33,727 nt of DNA from Caulobacter sp. (GTDB taxonomy: Bacteria > Pseudomonadota > Alphaproteobacteria > Caulobacterales > Caulobacteraceae): assembly GCA_028291055.1 (NCBI GenBank), contig JAQGIP010000063.1, positions 1-33,727 on the forward strand. Reading direction: 5' to 3'. The position numbers were made by a program, and so were the translations under genes. Positions 7,793-15,460 of this stretch are shown here, in pieces (position 1 is the stretch's first letter; every line of letters starts with the position of its first letter). Below the pieces are notes generated by a model. It saw only the letters and a program-made list of their open reading frames with translations. It searched no databases and was not told the origin of the DNA.

Positions 7793-8758
7793 ATGCGCAA
7801 GTTCGCTACGGCCGCGGCCGGTATCAGCCTTCTCGTCGCCTCGATCGCGCCCACCGCGCCGGCCTATGCCCAGTACGGCATGGACAAGAAGGGCCCCTCC
7901 AAGGCGGCCACGCCGGAGCTGCCGCATTGTGACCGTCCGCTCGGCACGGCGGCGATCCAGGAGCCGGAGAACCGCTGGTGGGTGGGCCTGGGCCTGTCCA
8001 GCCCCGAGGCGCTGATCAAGCTGTTCGCGTCGCGCTCGGGCTGCTTCCGCATCGTCGACCGCAACGGCGGCCTGGCCATGCGCGACCAGGAAAAGGGCCT
8101 GTCGGAATCGGGCGATCTGCAGCGCGGTTCCAACCTCGGGCGCGGCCAGGTGAAGGCGGCGGACTTCTTCATCATCCCCGACATCGCCAACTCCAACTCC
8201 AACAGCGGCGGCAACAACATCGGCGCCGTGGCCGGCAGCTTCCTGCCCGGCGGCTTCGGCGCCCTGGCCGGCAGCCTGAAGACCAAGAAGATGGAAGCCC
8301 AGACCCTGCTGACCCTGGTCGACGCGCGCACCACCGAGCAGCTGTATGTGGCCGAGGGCGTGGCCCAGAAGACCGACATCAGCTTCGGCGCCGGCGCCGC
8401 GGCCTTCGGCACCACCGGCTTCGGCGGCCTGGCCGGCGGCGGTTACGGCAACACCGACATCGGCAAGGTGATCACGGCGGCCTACTTCAACGCCTTCGTG
8501 GACCTGGTGCATTACGTCCAGTCGGGCCAGGCGCCCAGCGGCGAACAGGCCAAGGCGGACGCCGGCCAGGCGGCCCAGAAGGTCAGCCGCGACGTGCAGC
8601 TGCGCTCGGGCCCCTCGACCAGCGCCAAGATCGTCTACACCCTGCATACGGGCGCGCTCGTCTATCCGACCGGCCAGCGCAACGGCGTGTGGATGGAGGT
8701 CGACGACGAGAACGGCAACCGCGGCTGGATGAGCAGCGCCTTCGCGACGCCGCGCTGA
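7793..8758 (+). CDS. secreted CsgG-like protein with C-terminal SH3 domain
   Basis: A 321-aa exported protein. Residues 1-26 form a Sec signal peptide ending A-Y-A. Residues ~50-250 look like the CsgG/outer-membrane-associated family: CFRIVDRNGGLAMRDQEK, a helix, KAADFFIIPDI, then a Gly/Asn-rich stretch and LVDARTTEQLYVAEG strands. Residues ~263-321 are a bacterial SH3 domain (VQLRSGPSTSAKIVYTLHTG ... W-M-E-V ... RGWM), a module that usually binds peptidoglycan or protein partners. Start supported by AGGGGGG upstream. It probably acts at the envelope, perhaps in outer-membrane assembly or secretion; no curli-type partners are adjacent. Monocistronic. Confidence 0.78.
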   Translation: MRKFATAAAGISLLVASIAPTAPAYAQYGMDKKGPSKAATPELPHCDRPLGTAAIQEPENRWWVGLGLSSPEALIKLFASRSGCFRIVDRNGGLAMRDQEKGLSESGDLQRGSNLGRGQVKAADFFIIPDIANSNSNSGGNNIGAVAGSFLPGGFGALAGSLKTKKMEAQTLLTLVDARTTEQLYVAEGVAQKTDISFGAGAAAFGTTGFGGLAGGGYGNTDIGKVITAAYFNAFVDLVHYVQSGQAPSGEQAKADAGQAAQKVSRDVQLRSGPSTSAKIVYTLHTGALVYPTGQRNGVWMEVDDENGNRGWMSSAFATPR

Positions 8759-8770
8759 TTTTGCAAACGC

Positions 8771-9009
8771 CCCTTCCCTCCCCTTTATGGGGAGGGACAC
8801 GCGGCGAAGCCGCGAGGGTGGGGTAGCGGATATGCGGCTCCCCACACCATATGGGGAAGCGCCCGTTGGTGACGGGCCGTGCCTGATGCTGAGTCAGAAA
8901 TTGGCCCCGCGCGGCATGAAGGGGCGCCTGACCTTTCGGCGCGGCGCACGCATAATCTAAACCCCACCCTCGGGCCTTCGGCCCTGCCCTCCCCATGAAG
9001 AGGAGGGAA
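8771..9009. repeat. TTCCCTCCC-type paired inverted repeat, element D
   Basis: Outer arms 8771-8825 (TTCCCTCCCCTTTATGGGGA then GGGTGGGGTA) and 8957-9009 (reverse complement, with CCTCTTCATGGGG) enclose 131 bp without a gene. Each arm has its own short hairpin. Same terminal design as the elements at 12801, 21596 and 27182, but the core differs. It lies between convergent genes and may serve as a bidirectional terminator. Confidence 0.75.
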
Positions 9010-9016
9010 TGGCGGC

Positions 9017-10015
9017 CTATGCCGCCACCGCCAGCGCGTCGCGGGCCTGCGCCGCGATCTCCAGCGAGCGGATGCGTTTGGACTGGTCGAAGATCTGGGC
9101 GCTGACGATGACCTCGTCGGGCTGATAGCGGGCGATGAAGGCTTCGAGGCCGGCGCGCACCGTGTCAGGCCCGCCGACGACGGCCTTGGACAGCGGCGAT
9201 CCCGGACCGCTCGTCGAATTTGCGAGCGCGCGGTCAGCATCCTCCACCGGCGGCGGCAACGGGCCGGGGCGGCCCTGGTGCAGGTTGAGGAAGGCCTGCT
9301 GCACGGAGGTGAACATCACCCGCGCCTCCTCGTCGCTGTCGGCGGCGACGAGGTTGAGGCCCAGCATCAGGTGCGGGCGGTCGCCATGCTCGGAGGGCCG
9401 GAACTGGGCGCGGTAGAGGGCGGCGGCCTGGTCCAGCATCTGGGGCGCGAAGTGGGAGGCAAACGCGAACGGCAGGCCGAGCGCGGCGGCCAGCTGGGCG
9501 CCGTAGGTGCTGGAGCCCAGCACCCAGACGGGGATCCTGGAGCCATAGCCGGGCACGGCGCGCACCGCCTGGCCCGGCTTGGGATCGTCGAAATAGGCCA
9601 TCAGCTCCATGACATCGCGGGGGAAGTCGTCGATGTCGCCGCCGAGATTGCGCCGCAGCGCCCGGGCGGTGATCTGGTCGGTTCCCGGCGCGCGGCCGAC
9701 GCCCAGGTCCACTCGGCCCGGATAGAGGGCCTCCAGGGTGCCGAACTGTTCGGCGATGATCAGCGGAGCGTGGTTGGGCAGCATCACCCCGCCCGCGCCC
9801 AGGCGGATGGTCGAGGTGCCGTCGCCCACATAGGCGAGCGCGACGGCGGTGGCCGCGCTGGCGATGCCGGTCATGTTGTGGTGCTCGGCCAGCCAGTAGC
9901 GGATGTAGCCCAGCCGCTCGGCGGCCTGGGCCAGCTCGCGGCTGGCGCGCAGGGATTGCCCGGGGCTGCCCCCCTGGACGATGGGCGAGAGGTCGAGGAC
10001 GGAAAGAGGAACCAT
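9017..10015 (-). CDS. LLM-class flavin-dependent oxidoreductase
   Basis: A 332-aa bacterial-luciferase-like monooxygenase (TIM barrel, reduced flavin as co-substrate). Evidence: N-terminal [33 protein letters not shown] with the conserved [27 protein letters not shown], and [14 protein letters not shown], the typical anion-binding stretch of this family. ATG 10015 chosen over an upstream in-frame ATG at 10048 because homology begins at VPLSVLDL; the ribosome site is weak. Natural substrate cannot be inferred. Stands alone between repeat element D and the NTF2-like gene, same strand as the latter but 76 bp away. Confidence 0.9.
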   Translation of the reverse strand: MVPLSVLDLSPIVQGGSPGQSLRASRELAQAAERLGYIRYWLAEHHNMTGIASAATAVALAYVGDGTSTIRLGAGGVMLPNHAPLIIAEQFGTLEALYPGRVDLGVGRAPGTDQITARALRRNLGGDIDDFPRDVMELMAYFDDPKPGQAVRAVPGYGSRIPVWVLGSSTYGAQLAAALGLPFAFASHFAPQMLDQAAALYRAQFRPSEHGDRPHLMLGLNLVAADSDEEARVMFTSVQQAFLNLHQGRPGPLPPPVEDADRALANSTSGPGSPLSKAVVGGPDTVRAGLEAFIARYQPDEVIVSAQIFDQSKRIRSLEIAAQARDALAVAA

Positions 10016-10091
10016 GCCGTCTATGTAGGGCCTCGCGCGCGCGATCAAACCGCGCGGGGCCAGGAAGTTTCCCGACCGGATCGCGACGGCC

Positions 10092-10493
10092 TCAGGCGGC
10101 CTTGTCCTTCAGCATCACTTCGCTGTGGGCGTGGCATTCCCAGCCGTCGTCGCCGCGCACCCAGGTCGAGCTGTCGGCGGCGTGCATCTCCTGGGACTTG
10201 CCGCCCATCTTCACCGTCTGGCGCACCGTATAGGCGATGATGGCCACATCGGGAGCGGGCGTTGAAACCTCCACGTCGTCAAAGGCATAGCACTCCAGCG
10301 TCCACTCGCCCTCCTCGGTCATCTTGCCCATCCTGCTCCTGGGGATGCTCATCACCCCCTGGGCGCCGGTAACCAGGCTGGTCTTGCCGGACAACTCGGC
10401 GGCGCGCGCCCCGTCCTTGGCCTTCATCGCATCCCAGTAGGCTGTCTCCAGGGCGACGATCTCGTCCTTGGAAGGCTTGGTGTGGGCGGTCAT
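10092..10493 (-). CDS. NTF2/SnoaL-like (DUF4440-type) protein
   Basis: A 133-aa protein of the cone-shaped NTF2-like fold. The N-terminal helix ([23 protein letters not shown]) and alternating strands with a final [16 protein letters not shown] fit the DUF4440/SnoaL pattern of small ligand-binding or enzyme-like proteins. Start supported by AAGGAAA 6 nt upstream. A GGAAC-N17-GTTG sequence lies 31 nt upstream, suggesting EcfG general-stress control. No catalytic residues can be assigned; function unknown. Confidence 0.8.
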   Translation of the reverse strand: MTAHTKPSKDEIVALETAYWDAMKAKDGARAAELSGKTSLVTGAQGVMSIPRSRMGKMTEEGEWTLECYAFDDVEVSTPAPDVAIIAYTVRQTVKMGGKSQEMHAADSSTWVRGDDGWECHAHSEVMLKDKAA

Positions 10494-10523
10494 GGCGGTT
10501 TCCTTCGCTCGATACCGTCAAGA

Positions 10524-10549
10524 CAACATGGGGGGCGGCCGGGGGTTCC
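10524..10549 (-). promoter_or_regulatory. EcfG-like promoter candidate
   Basis: Read on the minus strand: GGAAC (complement of 10545-10549), 17 nt, then GTTG (complement of 10524-10527), placing a start about 23 nt ahead of the NTF2-like gene. The alphaproteobacterial EcfG/SigT consensus is GGAAC-N16/17-cGTT; the C before GTT is not conserved here. Confidence 0.4.
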
Positions 10550-10729
10550 AACGCCTCGCGCCCGCCGGACGTCGGGCCCTCGATGATTCAATAACGGTCA
10601 GCATCGGCGGCGGCCGCAGGTTGTTGATAACCTGTCTCAACGGCTCCGCGGCCGCGCCGCGAAATGTTCGCCTAGAACTGGAGGGGTCGACAAGCCGACA
10701 AATCATGGCCACGCAGGTTTCGCAGGCGG

Positions 10730-10757
10730 TTTTGATCCACCCTCGATTTTGTCAAAA
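10730..10757. promoter_or_regulatory. dyad upstream of Crp-like gene
   Basis: A perfect 11-bp palindrome TTTTG-T-CAAAA (10747-10757) with a further TTTTGA half-site at 10730. It sits about 72 bp ahead of the Crp/Fnr-type regulator and could be an operator. A TTGACG hexamer at 10798 lacks a convincing -10. The rest of the 335-bp gap 10494-10828 shows no gene. Confidence 0.3.
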
Positions 10758-10828
10758 CCCTGGCGTCACTGTGTCGACTACCTGACAGCGCCGATTTTTG
10801 ACGGCCTATAGCTTGCAACCTCCGCCGT

Positions 10829-11566
10829 ATGACGGCGTTTCGATTCGCCATGACAGGCCTGTTGCACCCTTTGAAAAACCGCTTGCTTGCCTCCCTCGCG
10901 CCCGATGACCTGGCGTTGCTGAACGTCGCCATCACCGAGGTGGAGCTGGAGAAGGGCCGCCTGCTGTTGGATCCCGGCGACCCGATCGAGACGGTCTATT
11001 TCCCGCACGACTGCGTCATCTCGCTGATGACCTTGATGGAAAGCGGCGCGGCCATCGAATCCGCCACCATCGGCCGCGAGGGCGCGCTGGGCCTGATGGC
11101 CGCCATCGCGCCGCGCCAGTCGCTGTCGCGGGCCATCGTCCAGGTAGCCGGCCGCGCGGGCAGGATCAGCGCGATCCAGCTGGCCGACGCGGCCCAGCGC
11201 AGCATCGCGTTGCGCGGCCTGATCGACCGCCACAACGACGCCCTGTTCGGCCACGCCGCCCAGTCGGTGGCCTGCAACGCCCTGCATTCGGTGGAGGCGC
11301 GGTTCTGCCGCTGGCTGCTGTCGTGCCACGACCGCATCGACAGCGACACCGTGGGCCTGACCCAGGAGTTCCTGGCCGACATGCTGGGGGTGCAGCGCAC
11401 CACGGTGACCGCCGTGGCCGGCGCCCTGCAGGCGCGCGGACTGATCCGTTACCGCCGGGGCGTCGTCGACATCCTCGACCGGCCGGGCCTGGAGGCCATG
11501 GCCTGCGAATGCTACGGCGCGGTGCGGCGCATCTATGAGCGGTTGTTGCCGATCTCGTTCGACTGA
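10829..11566 (+). CDS. Crp/Fnr family transcriptional regulator
   Basis: A 245-aa DNA-binding regulator. Residues ~15-145 form a cyclic-nucleotide-binding-type beta roll (LLLDPGDPIETVYFPHDCVISL, GREGALGLMAA), lacking the R-x-S/T cAMP pocket of Crp and the N-terminal cysteines of Fnr, so the signal is unknown. Residues ~175-225 are the winged helix: LTQEFLADMLGVQRTTVT then ALQARGLIRYRRGVVDI. This group, common in Caulobacter and Bradyrhizobium, is usually a stand-alone regulator. Divergent from the NTF2-like gene; its target may include its own promoter. Confidence 0.9.
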   Translation: MTAFRFAMTGLLHPLKNRLLASLAPDDLALLNVAITEVELEKGRLLLDPGDPIETVYFPHDCVISLMTLMESGAAIESATIGREGALGLMAAIAPRQSLSRAIVQVAGRAGRISAIQLADAAQRSIALRGLIDRHNDALFGHAAQSVACNALHSVEARFCRWLLSCHDRIDSDTVGLTQEFLADMLGVQRTTVTAVAGALQARGLIRYRRGVVDILDRPGLEAMACECYGAVRRIYERLLPISFD

Positions 11567-11811
11567 GGACGCGGCGGGGGCGGAGATGGGGGCGCGGCGG
11601 CCGCGGCCTGGGCGGCGGCGGCCACCCGCAGCGGTTCCAGCGTATAGAGCTGGACCGCCATCCACCCCAGCAGGCCGAAGAACAATGTGGCCAGGCCGCC
11701 CAGGATCCACCCCAGCTTCTCGTTGATGCCCCGGTAGCGCTCGGCGCACAGCCGTTCGTGATCGGCGACGGCTTGGTAGGCTCCGGCCACGGTCTGACGG
11801 GGTTGCGCCAT
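11533..11811 (-). CDS. small single-TM protein, phage remnant
   Basis: A 92-aa protein with a hydrophilic N-terminus (AQPRQTVAGAYQAVADHERLCAERYRGINEK), one transmembrane helix (LGWILGGLATLFFGLLGWMA), and an Ala/Pro-rich tail. AGGAGAAGG precedes the ATG at 11811; an in-frame open region upstream is ignored. Such short N-out single-TM proteins accompany phage lysis cassettes, and its neighbours are a portal fragment and a lipoprotein fragment, so it is probably phage-derived (holin- or spanin-like by position only). Its end overlaps the 3' end of the Crp-like gene by 34 bp. Confidence 0.6.
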   Translation of the reverse strand: MAQPRQTVAGAYQAVADHERLCAERYRGINEKLGWILGGLATLFFGLLGWMAVQLYTLEPLRVAAAAQAAAAAPPSPPPPRPQSNEIGNNRS

Positions 11812-11864
11812 GTCCTTCTCCTGTTGCGGTCGCGGGCCATGGTCCCGCGTCGATTGGTGGGGGT

Positions 11865-12536
11865 TCATCGCCTGTCCCAGGCCGCCTGCTGGGCCCTGAC
11901 CCACCCCTGCAGCCCGATCAGTTGCTCGCGGGTGGCGTTGCAGCTTCCGTAGTTGTCGATGACCGTCCCGGCGACGGCAGCGAGCGTAACGGCGGAGGCG
12001 GCGTCATCAGCGACCCCGGCGGCGTCGGGAAGGGCCGCTCCGCCGGCCGCGGCGTCGTGCAGGCGCACAAAGCCAACAGGGACGAACTGAGCAGGATGTT
12101 GCGCATCTTCACGGACATAGACGGGGTTCTCCTGCGCCTGGCTGGCGAAGTTGGCCGACGGCGCATAGCGCAGCCGAAACAGCACCGAGGTCACCGCATA
12201 GAGGTATTCCTTGACCGCCTGCGGCCACTCCTCGCCCGCCCGGTCGCCGGTGGCGTGGCCCAGCGTCAGCTCATGCCAACGCTCGTTCCGGGGCGTCAGC
12301 ATGCTCTCCATGGCGGCGGCGAACTTTTCCAGCGCCAGCGGGGCGGTGGAGTCGAACACCTTGTCGGACAGCTTCTCGCCGCCGGCCCGCTTGGCGCCCT
12401 GGAAATCCCGCTGGCGCGGCAGCACCCGTTCGGCGGCCTCCGCCCAATGGCTCTCCCAGTTGGCGCGCTCGCTCTCCAGCCGCGACTGGCGGCGCAGGAC
12501 CTCGTCGGCGCGGTCGTCGCAAGAGGAGCCGCTCAA
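11865..12536 (-). pseudogene. chimeric remnant: podovirus portal N-terminus fused to lysis-type lipoprotein tail
   Basis: An intact 223-codon frame that does not look like one natural gene. Residues 1 to ~133 match the N-terminus of T7-like head-tail connector (portal) proteins: RQSRLESERANWESHW, RVLPRQRDFQ, FDSTAPLALEKFAAAMESML, RYAPSANFASQAQEN. Full portals exceed 500 aa, and here homology stops after QAQEN near 12137. The next bases encode, in another frame, a small lipoprotein (MRNILLSSSLLALCAC from 12106), whose C-terminal half (AAVAGTVIDNYGSCNATREQ onward) continues in the portal frame, implying a deletion plus a frameshift. The TTG start overlaps the upstream stop (TTGA). Confidence 0.65.
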
Positions 12537-12721
12537 CCGCCCTGCCCCAGCAGCATCTTCGAAGCCACGCCGCCGCTCTGGCGGCCCGCGTCGCTGGAGA
12601 CATAGGTGGCCGCCGCGCCCTTGCGGCGGCGCATCAGGTCGGCCTGTTCGGCCTGGTTGCGCGCATCGTCGATGGTGGGCGGCGGCGGCGGGGTGACGAT
12701 ATGCGGCTGACTGCCGAGCAT
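12533..12721 (-). CDS. small phage structural-module protein
   Basis: A 62-aa protein preceded by AGGAGAA 6 nt from its ATG. Sequence: proline run (TPPPPPTIDD), helix ARNQAEQADLMRRRKG, and a Gly-rich C-terminus. Its stop overlaps the TTG of the portal fragment, the arrangement seen when a short accessory protein precedes the portal gene in podovirus-type prophages; I recognise it only by this context. Likely still translatable but functionless without the rest of the phage. Confidence 0.6.
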   Translation of the reverse strand: MLGSQPHIVTPPPPPTIDDARNQAEQADLMRRRKGAAATYVSSDAGRQSGGVASKMLLGQGG

Positions 12722-12800
12722 GGGCTTCTCCTGCGGCGCTGGATCAAGACGCGCAGGGTGGGCTTCGGCAAAAGGTGTTGGAATAAGCTTGGCGCCGACT

Positions 12801-12989
12801 CTTTCCCTCCCCCGATTGGGGGAGGGTGACGAGGCGAAGCCGAGGCGGGTGGGCGGGCGCCCCCTAAACTCGATAGGTCAGTGCTGAATAGATTTGGGTC
12901 GGTGCTTCACATGCGCCGCTTAGCGGGCGCCCGCCCACCCGGCTGCCGCTCTCGCGGCAGCCCCCCTCCCCCAATCGGGGGAGGGAAAG
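12801..12989. mobile_element. TTTCCCTCCC-type element B (non-autonomous)
   Basis: Inverted arms 12801-12866 (CTTTCCCTCCCCCGATTGGG ... GGGTGGGCGGGCGCCC) and 12921-12989 enclose a 54-bp core containing GATAGGTC, GTGCTGA and GTGCTTCAC. Each arm starts with a perfect CCCTCCCCC-GATT-GGGGGAGGG hairpin. The arms and core match, in opposite orientation, the element at 27182, so this is a discrete repeated element rather than a chance palindrome. It fills most of the gap 12722-13002 next to the phage remnant. Confidence 0.8.
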
Positions 12990-13002
12990 AGAGTCTCGCC
13001 GC

Positions 13003-13527
13003 CTACTTGATCTTGCCGTCCTTCACCAGCTCCATATAGGCCTCGCGCGCGACCATCAGGTCGCCCATCGACGGCGAGTCGGCGCCGATGCTGGAGGGGT
13101 TGCAGGCGATGGCCAGCAGCTTCTCCTGGCCGCCGTCGGCCTTGGCCACCGGCGCCGAACTGGCGTCGAAGCTGGACAGCACGCCGCCGCCCGCATCCAG
13201 GGTGCGCATGTGCAGCGGATGCCAGGTCTGGGCCGAGCAGTCGAAGCTGCTGCGGGTCAGCAGGGCCGAATAGGCGCCGCCCTTGCTGTCCTGCGGGGCG
13301 TTGAACAGGATCGCGACCCACATCCGGGCCTCGCTGCCGTGACGCTCGGCGCCTTCGCTGTCGGCCATGATCAGCGCCGTGGCGTCGACGCTGACCGCGT
13401 GCCAGCCCCCGTCCTTCATCGGCGGCTCGCCCTGCCAGGCCGAGGTCGGCGCGGCCTGGGCCATGCCCGCCGTAACCGCCATCGCCGCGGCGGCGCCCAG
13501 CGCCGCGAGACGTTTCGAAATACGCAT
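13003..13527 (-). CDS. periplasmic adhesin-E-like protein (module copy 1, A1)
   Basis: A 174-aa exported protein with a signal peptide at residues 1-25 (…AGMAQA|APTS). The mature part begins with a GGWHAVSVD strand and has two conserved-looking Cys regions (SFDCSAQTW and AIACNPSS), resembling the surface-adhesin E-type domain seen in small periplasmic proteins. It aligns with the 14880 protein: W, a-AY-x-LL-x5-DC, A-C-x-x-x and L-x-x-A-R-x-A-x-M. Start at 13527 has GGAAGG upstream. Function unknown; forms a duplicated pair with the 13718 gene. Confidence 0.75.
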   Translation of the reverse strand: MRISKRLAALGAAAAMAVTAGMAQAAPTSAWQGEPPMKDGGWHAVSVDATALIMADSEGAERHGSEARMWVAILFNAPQDSKGGAYSALLTRSSFDCSAQTWHPLHMRTLDAGGGVLSSFDASSAPVAKADGGQEKLLAIACNPSSIGADSPSMGDLMVAREAYMELVKDGKIK

Positions 13528-13618
13528 AATGTCTACCTTCCCCGATTGCGCCGGCGCCGCGCGCCCGCGTTCAATGCATCCCGTCCGATCGGATTCCTAA
13601 GCGAATACGGTCGGTTGC

Positions 13619-13639
13619 GCGCCCCCAGAACGGGGGCGC
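13619..13639. terminator. GC-rich hairpin
   Basis: GCGCCCCC-AGAAC-GGGGGCGC, a perfect 8-bp stem with no U-tract on either strand, followed by a further degenerate CCCC-x-GGGG palindrome up to 13710. It lies between two same-strand genes and may be a processing or attenuation structure. Confidence 0.4.
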
Positions 13640-13717
13640 CCCATTGCGGGGAGGCGGCGGCCCGGACAAGGGCCCACGCGTCGGCCGGCCACCCCTTGGG
13701 GAAAGGTCGAGGACCCT

Positions 13718-14329
13718 CTAGCGGATCAGGTCGCCCAGCCTCAGCCGGCGCAGGCAGTCGGCGAAGGCCTGGGGCGCGCCGGGGTCTCGCTCGCCGGTGA
13801 CGCGGCGCTTCATGGTCAGGTCGATGGTCACGGCCGCGAGCGGCCCGCCGTCCTTCAGGGCATAGGCCAGGGTGAAGCGCCCCTCCGACGCGATCTGGCG
13901 CAGCGTCGCCTCGGTCACCGGCCCCATGCCGTAGACATAGAGCGGCCCGCCGTCCTCATCGGTCTGCTGGGGATAGCGTTCAGCGGAATTGTCGCGCTCA
14001 CCGTCCTTCAGCATCAGCACGATCGGCGTCACCCCGTCCGCATCGGCGGCGTCGTCGGGGGCGTGCACCACCAGCTGCAGCAGCACCCCGGCCGCCTTGC
14101 CGCCCGGCGTGATCACCGACAGCTTGCCCTCGACCCGCATCCGCCGCCCGCCCGAATATTCCGGATCGGAGCGCACCGCCTCGAACGGGGCCTGGCAGCC
14201 GGTCAGCCGCCCCTGCTCGTTCATCGGCACGATGCCCGAACGCAGGGTCAGCCCCTCGTCGGCCCGCGCCGCGAAACCACAGGCGCCCACGCTCAGCGCG
14301 GCCACGACCGCCAACAGATATCGAGTCAC
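13718..14329 (-). CDS. exported D-E-G family protein (module copy 1, B1)
   Basis: A 203-aa exported protein. GTG 14329 is chosen because GGAGG lies 5 nt upstream and a signal sequence follows directly (RYLLAVVAALSVGAC…AARA|DEG). The VGAC stretch could be a lipobox, but A-R-A|D also fits signal peptidase I. The mature protein starts DEGLTLRSGIVPMNEQG and aligns with the 15461 protein (DEGQTLQGSVDPM, then G-C-Q-A-x-F-x-x-x-R-x-D-x-E-Y). C-terminal FADCLRRLRLGDL. Unknown function; no family recognised. Beta-rich, likely periplasmic. Confidence 0.72.
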   Translation of the reverse strand: MTRYLLAVVAALSVGACGFAARADEGLTLRSGIVPMNEQGRLTGCQAPFEAVRSDPEYSGGRRMRVEGKLSVITPGGKAAGVLLQLVVHAPDDAADADGVTPIVLMLKDGERDNSAERYPQQTDEDGGPLYVYGMGPVTEATLRQIASEGRFTLAYALKDGGPLAAVTIDLTMKRRVTGERDPGAPQAFADCLRRLRLGDLIR

Positions 14330-14392
14330 CAAGGCCTCCGATCGCGCCCCCGCGCCGGTCGCCTCTAGCACGGTTCGTCCCGGCGTGGGCGG

Positions 14393-14797
14393 CTAGTGGA
14401 TGAAGCCCAGCAGCGCCAGCAGCACCATGATGGTGCCCACCAGCCCGATCGCCCAGGCCAGCGGCCGGATCATCGGAATGCCGGTCAGATAGATCACCGC
14501 ATGCGCCAGTCGCGACCAGAAGAACAGCTGCGCCCCCAGCACCGTCCAACTGTTGTGGGTCCCCACCACGGCGGCGGCCAGCACCACCGGCGCGAACATC
14601 ACCAACCCCTCGCGGTGATTGTCCACCACCCTAAGGCAGCGGGCATGGAAGCCCTCGGCCGGCGTCAGTCCGTCACGATTGTTGGCCAGCGGGACCAGCC
14701 CCTTGGACCGGATCCCGGCATTGGCCTGGATCAGCACCAGCACGATCAGCAACGCCACCGAATAGGCGAGCATGGTCAGTTCAACGGTCAGATGCAT
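14393..14797 (-). CDS. MAPEG family membrane protein
   Basis: A 134-aa integral membrane protein of the MAPEG group (eicosanoid/glutathione metabolism family in eukaryotes; bacterial members mostly uncharacterised). Four hydrophobic helices are visible at about 5-25, 63-80, 84-103 and 112-132. The helix 2 region contains A-R-x-x-R-x-V-x-N-H-R-E-G, the polar segment typical of the family, and S-R-L-A-H-A-V-I-Y precedes helix 4. GGGGGAGGAAA upstream of ATG 14797. It separates the two copies of the duplicated exported-protein module. Confidence 0.85.
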   Translation of the reverse strand: MHLTVELTMLAYSVALLIVLVLIQANAGIRSKGLVPLANNRDGLTPAEGFHARCLRVVDNHREGLVMFAPVVLAAAVVGTHNSWTVLGAQLFFWSRLAHAVIYLTGIPMIRPLAWAIGLVGTIMVLLALLGFIH

Positions 14798-14879
14798 GGA
14801 TTTCCTCCCCCGAGGATTCTGTTTGTGCCGCCATTGGGCGCCGCGCTTCGGGCACGGTCAAGCTTGCGGCCGGCGAAGC

Positions 14880-15452
14880 CTACTGCCCCGCCGCCATCCA
14901 GGCGCTGCGGGCCGTCAGCAAATCCGGCCAGGCGGGTGTCGCGGCCAGGGGGCGCTTGCCGCAGGCCACGTCTATCAACGTCGCCAGGTTGGAGCCCGCC
15001 GGCGGGGTCTGCATGGGCGGGACGGCCGGGCCGCCGTCGTAGCGCGCCAGGCCCAGCTCATCGAAGCCCCAGCTGTGGACGATCCGCGCGCCGCCGGTCT
15101 TGCAGTCCATCTCATAGGTGTTGACCAGCACATAGGCCTGGCCGTCCGGGACCTTGACCGGTGCCCGCAGGGTCACCGCCAGCATCAGCTGGGCGCCGTC
15201 GCCCTTGCGCTTGACGCTGCCGGCCTCGACCAGCCCCATGGTGTCGTGGTCGCGGGTCAGCTGGCGCCATGATCCCACGGGCAGCGAGGTCATCGTCACC
15301 GGCGCGGGCTTGGGCGCGGGCTTGGGCGCGGGCTTGGGCGCGGGCGCCGTCTTGGGGGCCGCCTTTGGAGCGGCTTTGGGCGCCGCCATCGCTGGTCCCG
15401 CCGCCAGGGCCAGAACCGCCACCGCCGCCAATGTCCGGCTGATCATCCGCAT
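14880..15452 (-). CDS. periplasmic adhesin-E-like protein with Pro-Ala-Lys spacer (module copy 2, A2)
   Basis: A 190-aa exported protein: signal peptide (ISRTLAAVAVLALAAGPAMA|A), then a repetitive spacer AAPKAAPKTAPAPKPAPK of ~28 residues resembling TonB-type rigid linkers, then a domain homologous to the 13003 protein (GSWRQLTRD…, AYVLVNTYEMDC, DVACGKRP, LLTARSAWM). Three in-frame ATGs occur at 15458, 15452 and 15446; 15452 is best spaced from GAGG. It follows the 15461 gene by only 8 bp and is surely co-transcribed. The spacer could span peptidoglycan or extend from the membrane. Confidence 0.75.
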   Translation of the reverse strand: MRMISRTLAAVAVLALAAGPAMAAPKAAPKAAPKTAPAPKPAPKPAPKPAPVTMTSLPVGSWRQLTRDHDTMGLVEAGSVKRKGDGAQLMLAVTLRAPVKVPDGQAYVLVNTYEMDCKTGGARIVHSWGFDELGLARYDGGPAVPPMQTPPAGSNLATLIDVACGKRPLAATPAWPDLLTARSAWMAAGQ

Positions 15453-15460
15453 CTGCATCC

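Noticed and set aside
11918..12166. Complete lipoprotein gene in the phage remnant
   Set aside because: The frame after the lipobox becomes Pro/Thr-rich and ends early; the coherent C-terminus continues in the overlapping frame, so it is treated as part of the decayed chimera.
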